Source of the DNA: Streptomyces microflavus
GTDB lineage: Bacteria > Actinomycetota > Actinomycetes > Streptomycetales > Streptomycetaceae
Direction: 5' to 3'
DNA: 64,000 bases
NCBI RefSeq assembly: GCF_014650075.1
Contig: NZ_BMUG01000001.1
Span: 62,001 to 126,000 of the forward strand
Shown here: piece by piece, positions 33,861 to 42,905 of the stretch
Position numbering within the stretch: the first letter of the stretch is position 1
How the letters are laid out: every line of letters starts with the position of its first letter
Notes under the pieces: generated by a model
The model's database searches: none
What the model was told of the DNA's origin: nothing
What the model saw: the letters and a program-made list of their open reading frames with translations, nothing else
Program-made: the position numbers and the translations under genes

Positions 33861-35608
33861 GCAATGAGGAACGCCCCGGCCGGCACGGGGAGCAGGGCCC
33901 CGACCCCCGGTACGGGGGCTGGGAGCCGACGCCGCAGAGCGGTGAGTACGACGCGGACGCCACCGCGTTCGTCCAGCTCCCGCCGGAGGACCTGGCGGGC
34001 GTCCCGCTGGCCGCACCCGGCCACGGGTACGTACCGCCGATGATCCTGCCGCTGACCCCGGCCGCCGGTCTGGACCCGGCCGCGACGGGCAGCTGGGTCG
34101 TGCAGACCCAGAGCCAGCAGCAGGCGCAGGCCGAACGGCGCGCCCAGGAGGCGGCCCCGGGCGCGGTGCACTGGCCCGACCCGAACGAGCAGGGCGGGTA
34201 CGCGCAGCCGTACCAGGACACATCGCACTCCACGGCCCAGTGGAACTTCACCGAGGCGATGGGGGAGCAGCCGGGGCAGTCCGGGCAGTCCGGGCAGTCC
34301 GGTGCGGGGGCGGGGCCCGGGGAGTACCAGGAGCACACCGGCCACAACGGTCCGGCCCACTACACGGACCACACGGGTCCCAGCGACTACGCGGGCCCCG
34401 GAGACCACTCAGGCCACTCCGGCCACATCGACACCTCCGCGCACACCGAGCACGCCAGCCCCACCGAGCACACCAGCCACACCACGCACGCAGGCCACAC
34501 GGGCCAGTGGACGATCCCGGTCGCGGACGGGGATCTTCCGGACGAGTCGGGCGAGTTCCTGGCCTCGGCGGCGGCCTCGCAGCAGTGGTACGCGGACGAT
34601 ACGCGCCCGGCGACGCTCCCCGGCGGCGCCCCCGCCCCGTGGGCCACGCAGCCGCAGCCCGAGGAGTCCCCGGCGCCCGTGCGCCCCGGCCCGGACGAGG
34701 AGCACACGGCGGCCCACCCCGCCGCCGACCCCGGGACCGGCGCCCACCCGCTCTCCGCCGAGGAGGAGCCGGAGGAGCCGGCCGAAGCCCTCACCGCAGC
34801 GGAAGCGGAACCGGAACCCCCGGCCGACGCGGCCCCGGAAGAGTCCGCCGACTCCGGCCCCGAGCCCATTTCCGAGGACACGGCAGCAGCCGCCCCCGAG
34901 GCGGGCGCGGAACAGCCCCCCGAAGCGGAACCCGAACCGGACCCGGCCCACGACCCCGCGCACGACCCGGCCACCGCCCCCGTCGACGTACCGAGCGAAC
35001 ACCCCTCCGCCTCCTACCTCCTGCACGTGAACGGCGTGGACCGCCCGGTCGCCGACGCCTGGATCGGCGAGTCCCTGCTCTACGTGCTCCGCGAGCGCCT
35101 CGGCCTCGCCGGGGCCAAGGACGGCTGCTCGCAGGGCGAGTGCGGGGCGTGCAACGTCCAGGTCGACGGCCGGCTGGTCGCCTCCTGCCTGGTGCCCGCC
35201 GCCACCGCCGCCGGCAGCGAGGTCCGTACGGTCGAGGGGCTGGCCGTCGACGGCGAACCCTCCGACGTCCAGCGGGCGCTCTCCGCCTGCGGAGCCGTCC
35301 AGTGCGGCTTCTGCATCCCCGGCATGGCGATGACGGTCCACGACCTGCTGGAGGGCAACCACGCCCCCAGCGAGCTGGAGACCCGCCAGGCCCTCTGCGG
35401 CAACCTCTGCCGCTGCTCCGGCTACCGGGGCGTGCTCGACGCGGTCGCGGACGTCGTGGCGGGCCGTGAGGCGAGCGCGGAGGCGGCCGCCTCCGCCCAG
35501 GACGAACCCCGCATCCCGCACCAGGCCGAGCCCGGCGCCGGCGGCGTACAGCAGCACCAGCACCACCCGCACTCACAGTCGCACTCGCACGAGGGAGGCG
35601 CGCAGTGA
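33857..35608 (+). CDS. Molybdenum hydroxylase 2Fe-2S subunit with long disordered His-rich extension
   Basis: 583 aa, about three times the normal length (roughly 160-180) of this subunit. Residues 385-545 are the genuine domain: plant-type [2Fe-2S] ferredoxin (CSQGECGAC about 423, then VDGRLVASC) and the four-helix [2Fe-2S] domain (CGAVQCGFCIPGM, LCGNLCRCSGY). The first about 370 residues are low-complexity (Gln, Pro, Glu, His). Residues 157-216 are His-dense, with HTGHNGPAH, HSGHSGH and similar. The C-terminus is again His-rich (HQHHPHSQSHSH). GTG 33857 overlaps the FAD gene stop. The extension is unusual and unexplained. Confidence 0.85.
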   Translation: MSNEERPGRHGEQGPDPRYGGWEPTPQSGEYDADATAFVQLPPEDLAGVPLAAPGHGYVPPMILPLTPAAGLDPAATGSWVVQTQSQQQAQAERRAQEAAPGAVHWPDPNEQGGYAQPYQDTSHSTAQWNFTEAMGEQPGQSGQSGQSGAGAGPGEYQEHTGHNGPAHYTDHTGPSDYAGPGDHSGHSGHIDTSAHTEHASPTEHTSHTTHAGHTGQWTIPVADGDLPDESGEFLASAAASQQWYADDTRPATLPGGAPAPWATQPQPEESPAPVRPGPDEEHTAAHPAADPGTGAHPLSAEEEPEEPAEALTAAEAEPEPPADAAPEESADSGPEPISEDTAAAAPEAGAEQPPEAEPEPDPAHDPAHDPATAPVDVPSEHPSASYLLHVNGVDRPVADAWIGESLLYVLRERLGLAGAKDGCSQGECGACNVQVDGRLVASCLVPAATAAGSEVRTVEGLAVDGEPSDVQRALSACGAVQCGFCIPGMAMTVHDLLEGNHAPSELETRQALCGNLCRCSGYRGVLDAVADVVAGREASAEAAASAQDEPRIPHQAEPGAGGVQQHQHHPHSQSHSHEGGAQ

Positions 35609-35705
35609 CCGGCGCGCGCAGACCCACGTCATCCGGACAGCACCCCGCGACACCACAGCTCACCCCCCGCCCCCGTAGCGGCGGGGCGAACGACAAGGAG
35701 GCGGC

Positions 35706-38057
35706 GTGAGCGGCGACGCAGCCACCGCGGCCAACGCGACGAGCACCACCCTGCCCAGGATCGACGCGGCCGCCGGGCCGGGCGACGGTCCCGGCCACGA
35801 GCCGCCCCTGATGGGCCTGGGCGCCTCGCTGTCGCCCGCCGACGCCCGCGCGAAGACCGAGGGCACCTTCCCGTACGCCGCCGACCTCTGGGCCGAGGGG
35901 CTGCTGTGGGCCTCCGTGCTCCGCTCCCCGCACCCGCACGCCCGCATCCTGTCCATCGACACCTCGGCCGCCGCTGCGATGCCCGGGGTGCGCGCGGTCG
36001 TCACGCACGAGGACGTCCCCGGGGACAGCAACTACGGCCGCCGGGTCGTCGACCGCCCGGTCTTCGCCTCCGAGCTGGTCCGCCACCACGGCGAGCCGAT
36101 CGCCGCCGTCGCCGCCGACCACCCGGACACCGCACGGCTGGCCGCCGCCGCCATCGCCGTCGAGTACGAGGTGCTGGAGCCGGTCACGGACCCGGAGAAG
36201 GCGTTCGCGGCGGAGCCCCTGCACCCCGACGGCAATCTGATCCGGCACATCCCCCTGCGGTACGGCGACGCCGAGGCGACCGGCGAGATCATCGTCGAGG
36301 GCCTCTACCGCATCGGCCGCCAGGACCCCGCCCCGATCGGCGCGGAGGCCGGGCTCGCCGTGCCCCGCCCGGACGGCGGCGTCGAGATCTACACCGCCTC
36401 CACCGACCCGCACACCGACCGCGACCTGGCCGCCGCCTGCTTCGGCCTGGAGCCGGACCGGGTCAAGGTCGTCGTGACCGGCGTCCCCGGCGCGACCGGC
36501 GACCGCGAGGACCCCGGCTTCCAGATCCCGCTGGGACTGCTCGCCCTGCGCACCGGCTGCCCGGTGAAGCTGGCCGCCACCCGCGAGGAGTCCTTCCTCG
36601 GCCACGCCCACCGCCACCCCACCCTGCTGCGCTACCGCCACCACGCGGACGCGGACGGCCGACTGGTCAAGGTGGAGGCCCAGATCCTGCTGGACGCGGG
36701 CGCCTACGCCGACGCCTCCTCGGAGTCGCTGGCCGCCGCGGTCGCCTTCGCCTGCGGCCCGTACGTCGTCCCGCACGCCTTCATCGAGGGCTGGGCGGTC
36801 CGCACGAACAACCCGCCCTCCGGTCACGTACGCGGCGAGGGCGCGATGCAGGTCTGCGCGGCGTACGAGGGCCAGATGGACAAGCTGGCCGCCAGGCTGG
36901 GCATCGACCCGGCCGAACTCCGCCTCCGTAACGCGCTCTCCACGGGCGACATCCTGCCCACGGGCCAGACGGTGACCTGCCCGGCCCCGGTGGCCGAACT
37001 GCTCCGTGCCGTCCGCGACGCCCCCCTCCCCGCCCTCCCCAAGGACACCCCGGAGGACGACTGGCTGCTGCCCGGCGGCCCCGAGGGCGCGGGCGAGCCC
37101 GGGGCGGTGCGGCGGGGCGTCGGCTACGGGGTCGGCATGGTCCACATGCTCGGCGCCGAGGGCGCGGACGAGGTCTCCACGGCGACGGTCCGGGTCCATG
37201 ACGGCGTGGCCACCGTCATCTGCGCCGCGGTCGAGACGGGCCAGGGCTTCACCACCCTCGCCCGCCAGGTCGTCCAGGAGGTCCTGGGCATCGACGAGGT
37301 CCATGTGGCGGCGGTCGACACCGACCAGCCGCCCGCCGGCCCGGCGACACACGGCCGCCACACCTGGGTCTCCGGCGGGGCGGTGGAGCGGGCGGCGAAG
37401 ATGGTCCGCACCCAGCTCCTCCAGCCGCTGGCCCACAAGTTCGGCATGTCCACGGAGCTGCTCCAGATCGCCGACGGCAAGATCACCTCGTACGACGGTG
37501 TCCTGTCCACCACCGTCATGGAGGCGATGGACGGCAAGGAGCTCTGGGCCACCGCCCAGTGCCGTCCCCACCCCACCGAGCCGCTGGACGAGTCCGGCCA
37601 GGGCGACGCCTTCGTCGGCCTCGCGTTCTGCGCGGTACGGGCGGTCGTCGACGTCGACATCGAGCTCGGCTCGATCCGCGTGGTCGAGATGGCGGTCGCC
37701 CAGGACGTCGGCCGCGTCCTCAACCCGGCGCAGCTCGCGATCCGGATCGAGGCGGGCATCACCCAGGGCATCGGCGCGGCCCTCACCGAGAACCTCCGCA
37801 CCGCCCGCGGCCTGATCCGCCACCCCGACCTGACCGGCTACGCGCTCCCTACCTCACTGGACGCGCCGGACATCCGTATCGTCAAGCTGGTCGAGGAGCG
37901 GGACGTGGTGGCCCCCTTCGGCGCCAAGCCGGTCTCCGCCGTCCCCGTCGTGACGGCCCCGGCGGCGGTGGCCTCGGCGGTCCGCTCGGCCACCGGCCGC
38001 CCGGTGAACCGCCTGCCGGTGCGTCCGCAGGCGGCGGTGGTGACCCCCAAGGGCTGA
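35706..38057 (+). CDS. Molybdenum hydroxylase large (molybdopterin-binding) subunit
   Basis: A 783-aa XdhA/PucD-type subunit. The N-terminal a/b hammerhead domain (TFPYAADLWAEGLLWASVLRSPHPHARI) and the molybdopterin-binding domains are present, with ETGQGFTTLARQVVQEVLGI and AQDVGRVLNPAQLAIRIEAGITQGIGAAL. AAGGAGG precedes the GTG start. Near residue 738 the usual FGAKGxGE catalytic motif reads FGAKPVSAVP, so the invariant Glu that activates the Mo-bound hydroxyl seems to be missing. Also the usual RGFG/RGYG loop reads RGEGAMQ. The substrate is unknown; purine or aldehyde oxidation cannot be assumed. Confidence 0.85.
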   Translation: MSGDAATAANATSTTLPRIDAAAGPGDGPGHEPPLMGLGASLSPADARAKTEGTFPYAADLWAEGLLWASVLRSPHPHARILSIDTSAAAAMPGVRAVVTHEDVPGDSNYGRRVVDRPVFASELVRHHGEPIAAVAADHPDTARLAAAAIAVEYEVLEPVTDPEKAFAAEPLHPDGNLIRHIPLRYGDAEATGEIIVEGLYRIGRQDPAPIGAEAGLAVPRPDGGVEIYTASTDPHTDRDLAAACFGLEPDRVKVVVTGVPGATGDREDPGFQIPLGLLALRTGCPVKLAATREESFLGHAHRHPTLLRYRHHADADGRLVKVEAQILLDAGAYADASSESLAAAVAFACGPYVVPHAFIEGWAVRTNNPPSGHVRGEGAMQVCAAYEGQMDKLAARLGIDPAELRLRNALSTGDILPTGQTVTCPAPVAELLRAVRDAPLPALPKDTPEDDWLLPGGPEGAGEPGAVRRGVGYGVGMVHMLGAEGADEVSTATVRVHDGVATVICAAVETGQGFTTLARQVVQEVLGIDEVHVAAVDTDQPPAGPATHGRHTWVSGGAVERAAKMVRTQLLQPLAHKFGMSTELLQIADGKITSYDGVLSTTVMEAMDGKELWATAQCRPHPTEPLDESGQGDAFVGLAFCAVRAVVDVDIELGSIRVVEMAVAQDVGRVLNPAQLAIRIEAGITQGIGAALTENLRTARGLIRHPDLTGYALPTSLDAPDIRIVKLVEERDVVAPFGAKPVSAVPVVTAPAAVASAVRSATGRPVNRLPVRPQAAVVTPKG

Positions 38058-38104
38058 CGGGGGCGCACGTGTTCGAAAGTTTTTGACCAGGGGGAGTGCC
38101 GGAG

Positions 38105-38857
38105 ATGATTTCCGAGCTGGAGCTGACCGGTGAGTTCGGGCCGGAGCACACCGCGGAGGCGGTGGGCGGCTTCGACCGGAAGCCCGCGTCCGGACGTCGG
38201 GGCGGGCACGGCCTGCTGTGGGGCTCGGCCGGAGCACTGGCCGCGTCCGCGGTGTGGGCGACGGCCGTCTTCGCGTACGGCATCGGCGGCGACCGGAAGC
38301 CGGACACGCACGGCTACCAGGTGGGCGGGCGCTCGTGTTCGGTGATGCAGATGACGGCGCTGACCGCGTCCGTGGGGAAGCGGGCCGAGGCCCCGTCGCT
38401 CCTGCCGGGGACGATCGAAACCCCGGCGCTCGACAGCGTCTCGTGCACCATGTCCCTCGCCTCGCCGGACGCCCCGGCCGAGAACGACCACGGCTGGAGC
38501 TACCGGCTCCACGTGGGGATGTCGGTCGAGCTGCACAAGGAGACCGACCCCCTGCCCGAATTCGACGCCCGCAAGGATTCGTCGGTCTGGGGAAACGATG
38601 CGGAGCGGTCGGAGCTGGTGCCCGGCCTCGGGGACCGGGCCTACCTGCTGGTCGTGGACGAGCAGACCTCGGAGCTGAGGGTGGTGGAGGGCGGTGCCGT
38701 CATCAAGCTCTCCATCGCCGCCTCCATGGACTACGCGTCGGCCGACGAGGGCGGGGAACCGCCGCGCGGTGAGCCCGATCCGCCAGCTGTGGAGCCCTAC
38801 CACGCCGACCTGATCACTGACATGCGCGATGTGATGAAGAAGCTGAAAACGGCCTGA
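38105..38857 (+). CDS. Single-pass membrane protein of unknown function
   Basis: A 250-aa protein with a short cytoplasmic part, one helix (GLLWGSAGALAASAVWATAVFAYGIGG) and an extracellular domain with two Cys residues (GRSCSVMQM and DSVSCTMSL) that may form a disulfide. No family is recognised. It follows the Mo hydroxylase by 47 bp and could be in the same transcript, but nothing links them functionally. ATG 38105 fits the GGGGGA ribosome site better than the GTG at 38096. Confidence 0.7.
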   Translation: MISELELTGEFGPEHTAEAVGGFDRKPASGRRGGHGLLWGSAGALAASAVWATAVFAYGIGGDRKPDTHGYQVGGRSCSVMQMTALTASVGKRAEAPSLLPGTIETPALDSVSCTMSLASPDAPAENDHGWSYRLHVGMSVELHKETDPLPEFDARKDSSVWGNDAERSELVPGLGDRAYLLVVDEQTSELRVVEGGAVIKLSIAASMDYASADEGGEPPRGEPDPPAVEPYHADLITDMRDVMKKLKTA

Positions 38858-38877
38858 GCGCCGCTGGACACACGCGG

Positions 38878-38912
38878 AAGCGGCCGCCCCCTCTCCTCGG
38901 GGGCGGCCGCTT
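38878..38912. terminator. Terminator between membrane protein and tRNA-Cys
   Basis: A 14-bp stem (38878-38891 with 38899-38912) with a 7-nt loop. It is symmetric and sits between the convergent protein gene (+) and tRNA (-). Confidence 0.88.
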
Positions 38913-38918
38913 CGCCGT

Positions 38919-38993
38919 TGGAGGCCGTGACCGGAATCGAACCGGTGTAACTCGAGTTGCAGTCGAGCCCCTGAGCCTCTCGGGCACACGGCC
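38919..38993 (-). tRNA. tRNA-Cys (GCA)
   Basis: On the minus strand the acceptor GGCCGTG pairs with CACGGCC. The anticodon arm is CTCGA-CTGCAAC-TCGAG giving anticodon GCA. The T arm is ACCGG-TTCGATT-CCGGT, and the discriminator base and CCA are encoded (38919-38922). The D arm is short with a 3-bp stem. It stands alone, and no integrase or attachment-site duplicate is seen next to it. Confidence 0.95.
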
Positions 38994-39179
38994 GGGTGTT
39001 GCTGTTGTGTCCTCGACGTTAGGGGGCGCGGGGAGCGGACCACAAGGGAAGCGGCCGGTACGCAATACGACTGCCATACGCCGTTCACGCCCCGGGGCCT
39101 TCGGCCTACGACCAAGGGACGACGCCGGGCAGGCCCAGCGACAGGGCTCAAACCGCCCCACGCCCCTTACCCTGGGGCA

Positions 39180-40787
39180 ATGACCGCCCCCGAACAGCGT
39201 GACGGCACCGATGCCGCGCGCCCCGCGCCGACCGAGCTGCCGCACGACCTGCGGGGCGGCCCCACCGACCCCGCCACCGGACTGCCCGCAGACCTCCCCA
39301 CCGACCTCAAGACCGGCATACCCGGGGACCTGCGGCCGGGGATGCCGGACGCCCTGCCCGACGATCTGGCCGGGGCGGTCGCGGGGGCGGCCGCCGAGGG
39401 CGTGCTCGGGCGCACCTACCGGGCGCTGAGCATCGGCATCGTCTCCGTGGTGTTCCTCATCGCGTTCGAGGCCACGGCGGTCGGCACGGCGATGCCGGTG
39501 GCCGCCCGGGAGCTGCACGGCATCCCGCTCTACGCGTTCGCCTTCTCCGCGTACTTCACCACCAGCCTCTTCGCCATGGTCCTCTCCGGCCAGTGGGCCG
39601 ACCGGCGCGGACCGCTCCAGCCGCTCGCCACCGGGATCACCGCCTTCGGCGCGGGGCTGCTGCTCTCCGGGGCGGCGGGCTCCATGTGGGTCTTCATCGC
39701 GGGCCGGGCGGTCCAGGGGCTCGGCGGCGGGCTGGTGATCGTCGCCCTGTACGTGGTGATCGGGCGGGCTTACCCCGAACGCATCCGGCCCGCCATCATG
39801 GCCGCTTTCGCCGCGAGCTGGGTGATCCCGTCCGTGGTCGGGCCGCTGGCCGCCGGCACGGTGACCGAGCACCTCGGCTGGCGCTGGGTCTTCGTCGGCA
39901 TTCCCGCCCTGATCGTGATCCCGCTGGCGCTGGCCCTTCCGCAGATCCGCCGGATGGCCTCGGGGCCCGCGGACCCGGACGCGCCGCCGCCACCGTACGA
40001 CCGCCGCCGCATCCGCCTCGCGCTGGGCATCTCGGCGGGGGCCGGGCTGCTCCAGTACGCGGGCCAGGAGCTGAACTGGCTCGCGGTGCTGCCCGCCGCC
40101 GCGGGTGTCGCGCTGCTGGTGCCCGCGGTACGGGGCCTGCTGCCCACCGGGACCGTACGGGCGGCGCGCGGGCTGCCGTCGGTGATCCTGCTGCGCGGGG
40201 TCGCGGCCGGTTCGTTCATCGCCGCGGAGTCCTTCGTACCGCTGATGCTGGTCACCCAGCGCGGCCTGACCCCGACCATGGCCGGGCTCTCGCTGGCGGT
40301 GGGCGGCGCGACCTGGGCGCTCGGCTCGTACGTCCAGTCCCGGCCGCGCCTGGAGCCGTACCGGGAGCGGCTGATGGTGAGCGGGATGGTGCTGGTGGCC
40401 GCGTCCATCGCCGTCGCCCCCACCGTACTGATCCCGGCCGTCCCGGTCTGGATCGTCGCCGTGGCCTGGGCCTTCGGCTGCTTCGGCATGGGCATGGTGA
40501 TCGCCTCCACCAGCGTGCTGCTGCTGAAGCTCTCGGCCCCCGAGGAGGCGGGCTCCAACTCCGCCGCCCTCCAGATCTCCGACGGCCTCTCCAACGTCCT
40601 GCTGCTGGCGACGGGCGGTGCGGCCTTCGCGGCGCTCGGCGGCGGCGCGATGGGCGCGGCGGCGCACGGCACGGTGGAGTCCGGCGCCACGGGCTCGCAC
40701 CCGGTGGCGTTCGCGGCGGTGTTCCTGCCGATGGCGGTGGTCGCGGTGGTGGGGGCGTGGGTGGCTACGCGGGTGCGGGAGAAGTAG
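39180..40787 (+). CDS. MFS multidrug-type transporter
   Basis: 535 aa. A roughly 75-residue N-terminal tail of short Pro/Asp/Leu repeats (PADLPTDLKTGIPGDLRPGM) precedes at least 12 helices. MFS motif A-like SGQWADRRGPLQPLATG and a motif C-like region are visible, with the PXXXGPLAAGTVTEHLGWRWVFVGIP stretch typical of the DHA2/EmrB branch. It is likely an exporter of small hydrophobic compounds. No regulator gene adjoins it. Confidence 0.87.
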   Translation: MTAPEQRDGTDAARPAPTELPHDLRGGPTDPATGLPADLPTDLKTGIPGDLRPGMPDALPDDLAGAVAGAAAEGVLGRTYRALSIGIVSVVFLIAFEATAVGTAMPVAARELHGIPLYAFAFSAYFTTSLFAMVLSGQWADRRGPLQPLATGITAFGAGLLLSGAAGSMWVFIAGRAVQGLGGGLVIVALYVVIGRAYPERIRPAIMAAFAASWVIPSVVGPLAAGTVTEHLGWRWVFVGIPALIVIPLALALPQIRRMASGPADPDAPPPPYDRRRIRLALGISAGAGLLQYAGQELNWLAVLPAAAGVALLVPAVRGLLPTGTVRAARGLPSVILLRGVAAGSFIAAESFVPLMLVTQRGLTPTMAGLSLAVGGATWALGSYVQSRPRLEPYRERLMVSGMVLVAASIAVAPTVLIPAVPVWIVAVAWAFGCFGMGMVIASTSVLLLKLSAPEEAGSNSAALQISDGLSNVLLLATGGAAFAALGGGAMGAAAHGTVESGATGSHPVAFAAVFLPMAVVAVVGAWVATRVREK

Positions 40788-41026
40788 CGGTACCGCGTGG
40801 TACCTGAGCGGGCATGGTGTCCCTCGCCCGCACCACGGCCGGGTCGGCAACAAGTAGCCGCACCTGTGAAGAGCGTCTCAACGGACTCGAACCGCGACTC
40901 GTTCGTACGGGTTCTCAGCCGGGCCCCCGGTAGGGTGGCCCGGTTGTCGTATCGCGGGCCGGGTCCTTCGGGCCGGGTCCGGTAGCGGCAGCGACCCACG
41001 TACCCGAGCGCCCCGAACCGGAGACC
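40788..41026 (+). other. Intergenic region between MFS and helicase genes
   Basis: 239 bp without a gene. It contains a GGTACC-GCGT-GGTACC dyad right after the MFS stop (40789-40804), possibly part of its terminator, and GC-rich small repeats (CCGGGTCC/GGGCCGGG type) before the helicase start. Confidence 0.5.
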
Positions 41027-42811
41027 GTGACTACTACCACCGCCTCCCACCACCTCTCACCCGCCTTTCCCGGCCGCGCCCCCTGGGGCACCGCCGGCAA
41101 GCTGCGAGCCTGGCAGCAGGGCGCCATGGAGAGGTACATCCAGGAGCAGCCGCGCGACTTCCTCGCCGTCGCGACGCCCGGCGCGGGCAAGACCACGTTC
41201 GCGCTGACCCTCGCGTCGTGGCTGCTGCACCACCACGTCGTCCAGCAGATCACCGTGGTCGCCCCCACCGAGCACCTCAAGAAGCAGTGGGCGGAGGCGG
41301 CCGCCCGGATAGGGATCAAGCTCGACCCGGAGTACAGCGCCGGCCCGCTGAGCAAGGAGTACCACGGCGTCGCCGTCACCTACGCGGGTGTCGGCGTCCG
41401 CCCGATGCTGCACCGCAACCGGTGCGAGCAGCGCAAGACCCTGGTCATCCTCGACGAGATCCACCACGCCGGTGACTCGAAGTCCTGGGGCGAGGCCTGC
41501 CAGGAGGCGTTCGACCCGGCGACCCGCCGGCTCGCGCTGACCGGTACGCCGTTCAGGTCGGACACCAACCCGATCCCCTTCGTCGCGTACGAGGAGGGCA
41601 ACGACGGCATCCGCCGCTCCTCCGCCGACTACACCTACGGCTACGGCAACGCCCTCGCCGACGGCGTGGTCCGTCCCGTGATCTTCCTCAGCTACAGCGG
41701 CAACATGCGCTGGCGCACCAAGGCCGGGGACGAGATCGCGGCCCGGCTCGGCGAGCCGATGACCAAGGACGCCATCGGCCAGGCCTGGCGCACCGCACTG
41801 GCGCCCACCGGTGACTGGATCCCCAACGTCCTGAGCGCCGCCGACAAGCGGCTCACCGAGGTCCGCAAGGGCATCCCGGACGCTGGCGGGCTCGTCATCG
41901 CGACGGACCAGGACTCGGCACGCGCGTACGCCAAGATCCTCAAGAAGGTCACCGGTGAGACGCCGACCGTCGTCCTCTCCGACGAGAAGGCCGCCTCGAA
42001 GAAGATCGACAAGTTCAGCGCGGACGAGTCGCGCTGGATGGTCGCGGTGCGGATGGTGTCCGAGGGTGTCGACGTGCCACGGCTGGCCGTCGGCGTGTAC
42101 GCCACCACCATCTCGACGCCTCTCTTCTTCGCCCAGGCCGTCGGCCGCTTCGTGCGCTCCCGCAGGCGCGGTGAGACGGCCTCCGTCTTCGTACCGACGA
42201 TCCCGATGCTCCTCGACTTCGCCAACGAGATGGAGGTCGAGCGGGACCACGTACTCGACAAGCCGAAGAAGGGCAGCGACGAGGAGAACCCGTTCTCGGA
42301 GGAGGACAAGCTCCTCGCCGACGCCGAGAGGCTGGAGGACGAGGAGACCGAGGAGCAACTGCCCTTCGAGGCGCTGGAGTCCGACGCCGTCTTCGACCGG
42401 GTGCTGTACGACGGCGCCGAGTTCGGTATGCAGGCCCACCCCGGCTCCGAGGAGGAGCAGGACTACCTCGGCATCCCGGGCCTCCTGGAGCCGGACCAGG
42501 TCCAGCTCCTCCTCCAGAAGCGGCAGAGCCGGCAGATCGCGCACAGCCGCCAGAAGCCGGCCGAGGAGGCCGACCTCCTGGAGAAGCCGGCCGACGCCCG
42601 CCCCGTGGTCACGCACAAGCAGCTGCTGAGCCTGCGCAAGCAGCTCAACACGATGGTCTCCGCCTACACCCACCAGAGCGGCAAGCCCCACGGGGTGATC
42701 CACACCGAACTGCGCCGCGTCTGCGGCGGCCCGCCGAGCGCCGAGGCGACGGCCCACCAGATCCAGCTGCGGATCGCGAAGGTCCAGGAGTGGGCGACCC
42801 GGATGACGTGA
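41027..42811 (+). CDS. SF2 DEAD/DEAH-box helicase
   Basis: A 594-aa superfamily 2 ATPase. Walker A ATPGAGKTTFALTLA, motif Ib region VVAPTEHLKKQW, Walker B VILDEIHHAGDSKSWG, motif III LTGTPFRSD, motif V VSEGVDVPRLAVGVYAT and motif VI QAVGRFVRSRRRG are all present. The last 150 residues (EEDKLLADAERLEDEETEEQ onward) are acidic and helical and have no known domain. It resembles the RadD/type III restriction helicase group, conserved in actinobacteria; the process served (repair is likely) is not known. Starts at GTG 41027. Confidence 0.88.
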   Translation: MTTTTASHHLSPAFPGRAPWGTAGKLRAWQQGAMERYIQEQPRDFLAVATPGAGKTTFALTLASWLLHHHVVQQITVVAPTEHLKKQWAEAAARIGIKLDPEYSAGPLSKEYHGVAVTYAGVGVRPMLHRNRCEQRKTLVILDEIHHAGDSKSWGEACQEAFDPATRRLALTGTPFRSDTNPIPFVAYEEGNDGIRRSSADYTYGYGNALADGVVRPVIFLSYSGNMRWRTKAGDEIAARLGEPMTKDAIGQAWRTALAPTGDWIPNVLSAADKRLTEVRKGIPDAGGLVIATDQDSARAYAKILKKVTGETPTVVLSDEKAASKKIDKFSADESRWMVAVRMVSEGVDVPRLAVGVYATTISTPLFFAQAVGRFVRSRRRGETASVFVPTIPMLLDFANEMEVERDHVLDKPKKGSDEENPFSEEDKLLADAERLEDEETEEQLPFEALESDAVFDRVLYDGAEFGMQAHPGSEEEQDYLGIPGLLEPDQVQLLLQKRQSRQIAHSRQKPAEEADLLEKPADARPVVTHKQLLSLRKQLNTMVSAYTHQSGKPHGVIHTELRRVCGGPPSAEATAHQIQLRIAKVQEWATRMT

Positions 42812-42851
42812 GCGGGCCCGCGCGGAAGTGTCCGCACGTAGCGAGGTGAGG

Positions 42852-42887
42852 GAGGGCGGGACGCGTATCCGTACGCGTTCCGCCCTC
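42852..42887. terminator. Bidirectional terminator, helicase / lipoprotein operon
   Basis: A 15-bp stem (42852-42866 with 42873-42887) with one G-U pair and a 6-nt loop lies between the convergent helicase (+) and lipoprotein (-). Confidence 0.8.
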
Positions 42888-42905
42888 TCGTCCGTTCGGA
42901 GGCCG

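Noticed and set aside
34791..37823. 1010-aa minus-strand open frame over the molybdenum hydroxylase genes
   Set aside because: It is a shadow of three well-supported plus-strand genes with motifs in every domain; the shadow frame has none.
38919..38993. tRNA-Cys as an integration site of a mobile element
   Set aside because: No integrase, no direct repeat of the tRNA 3' end and no change in base composition were seen beside it.
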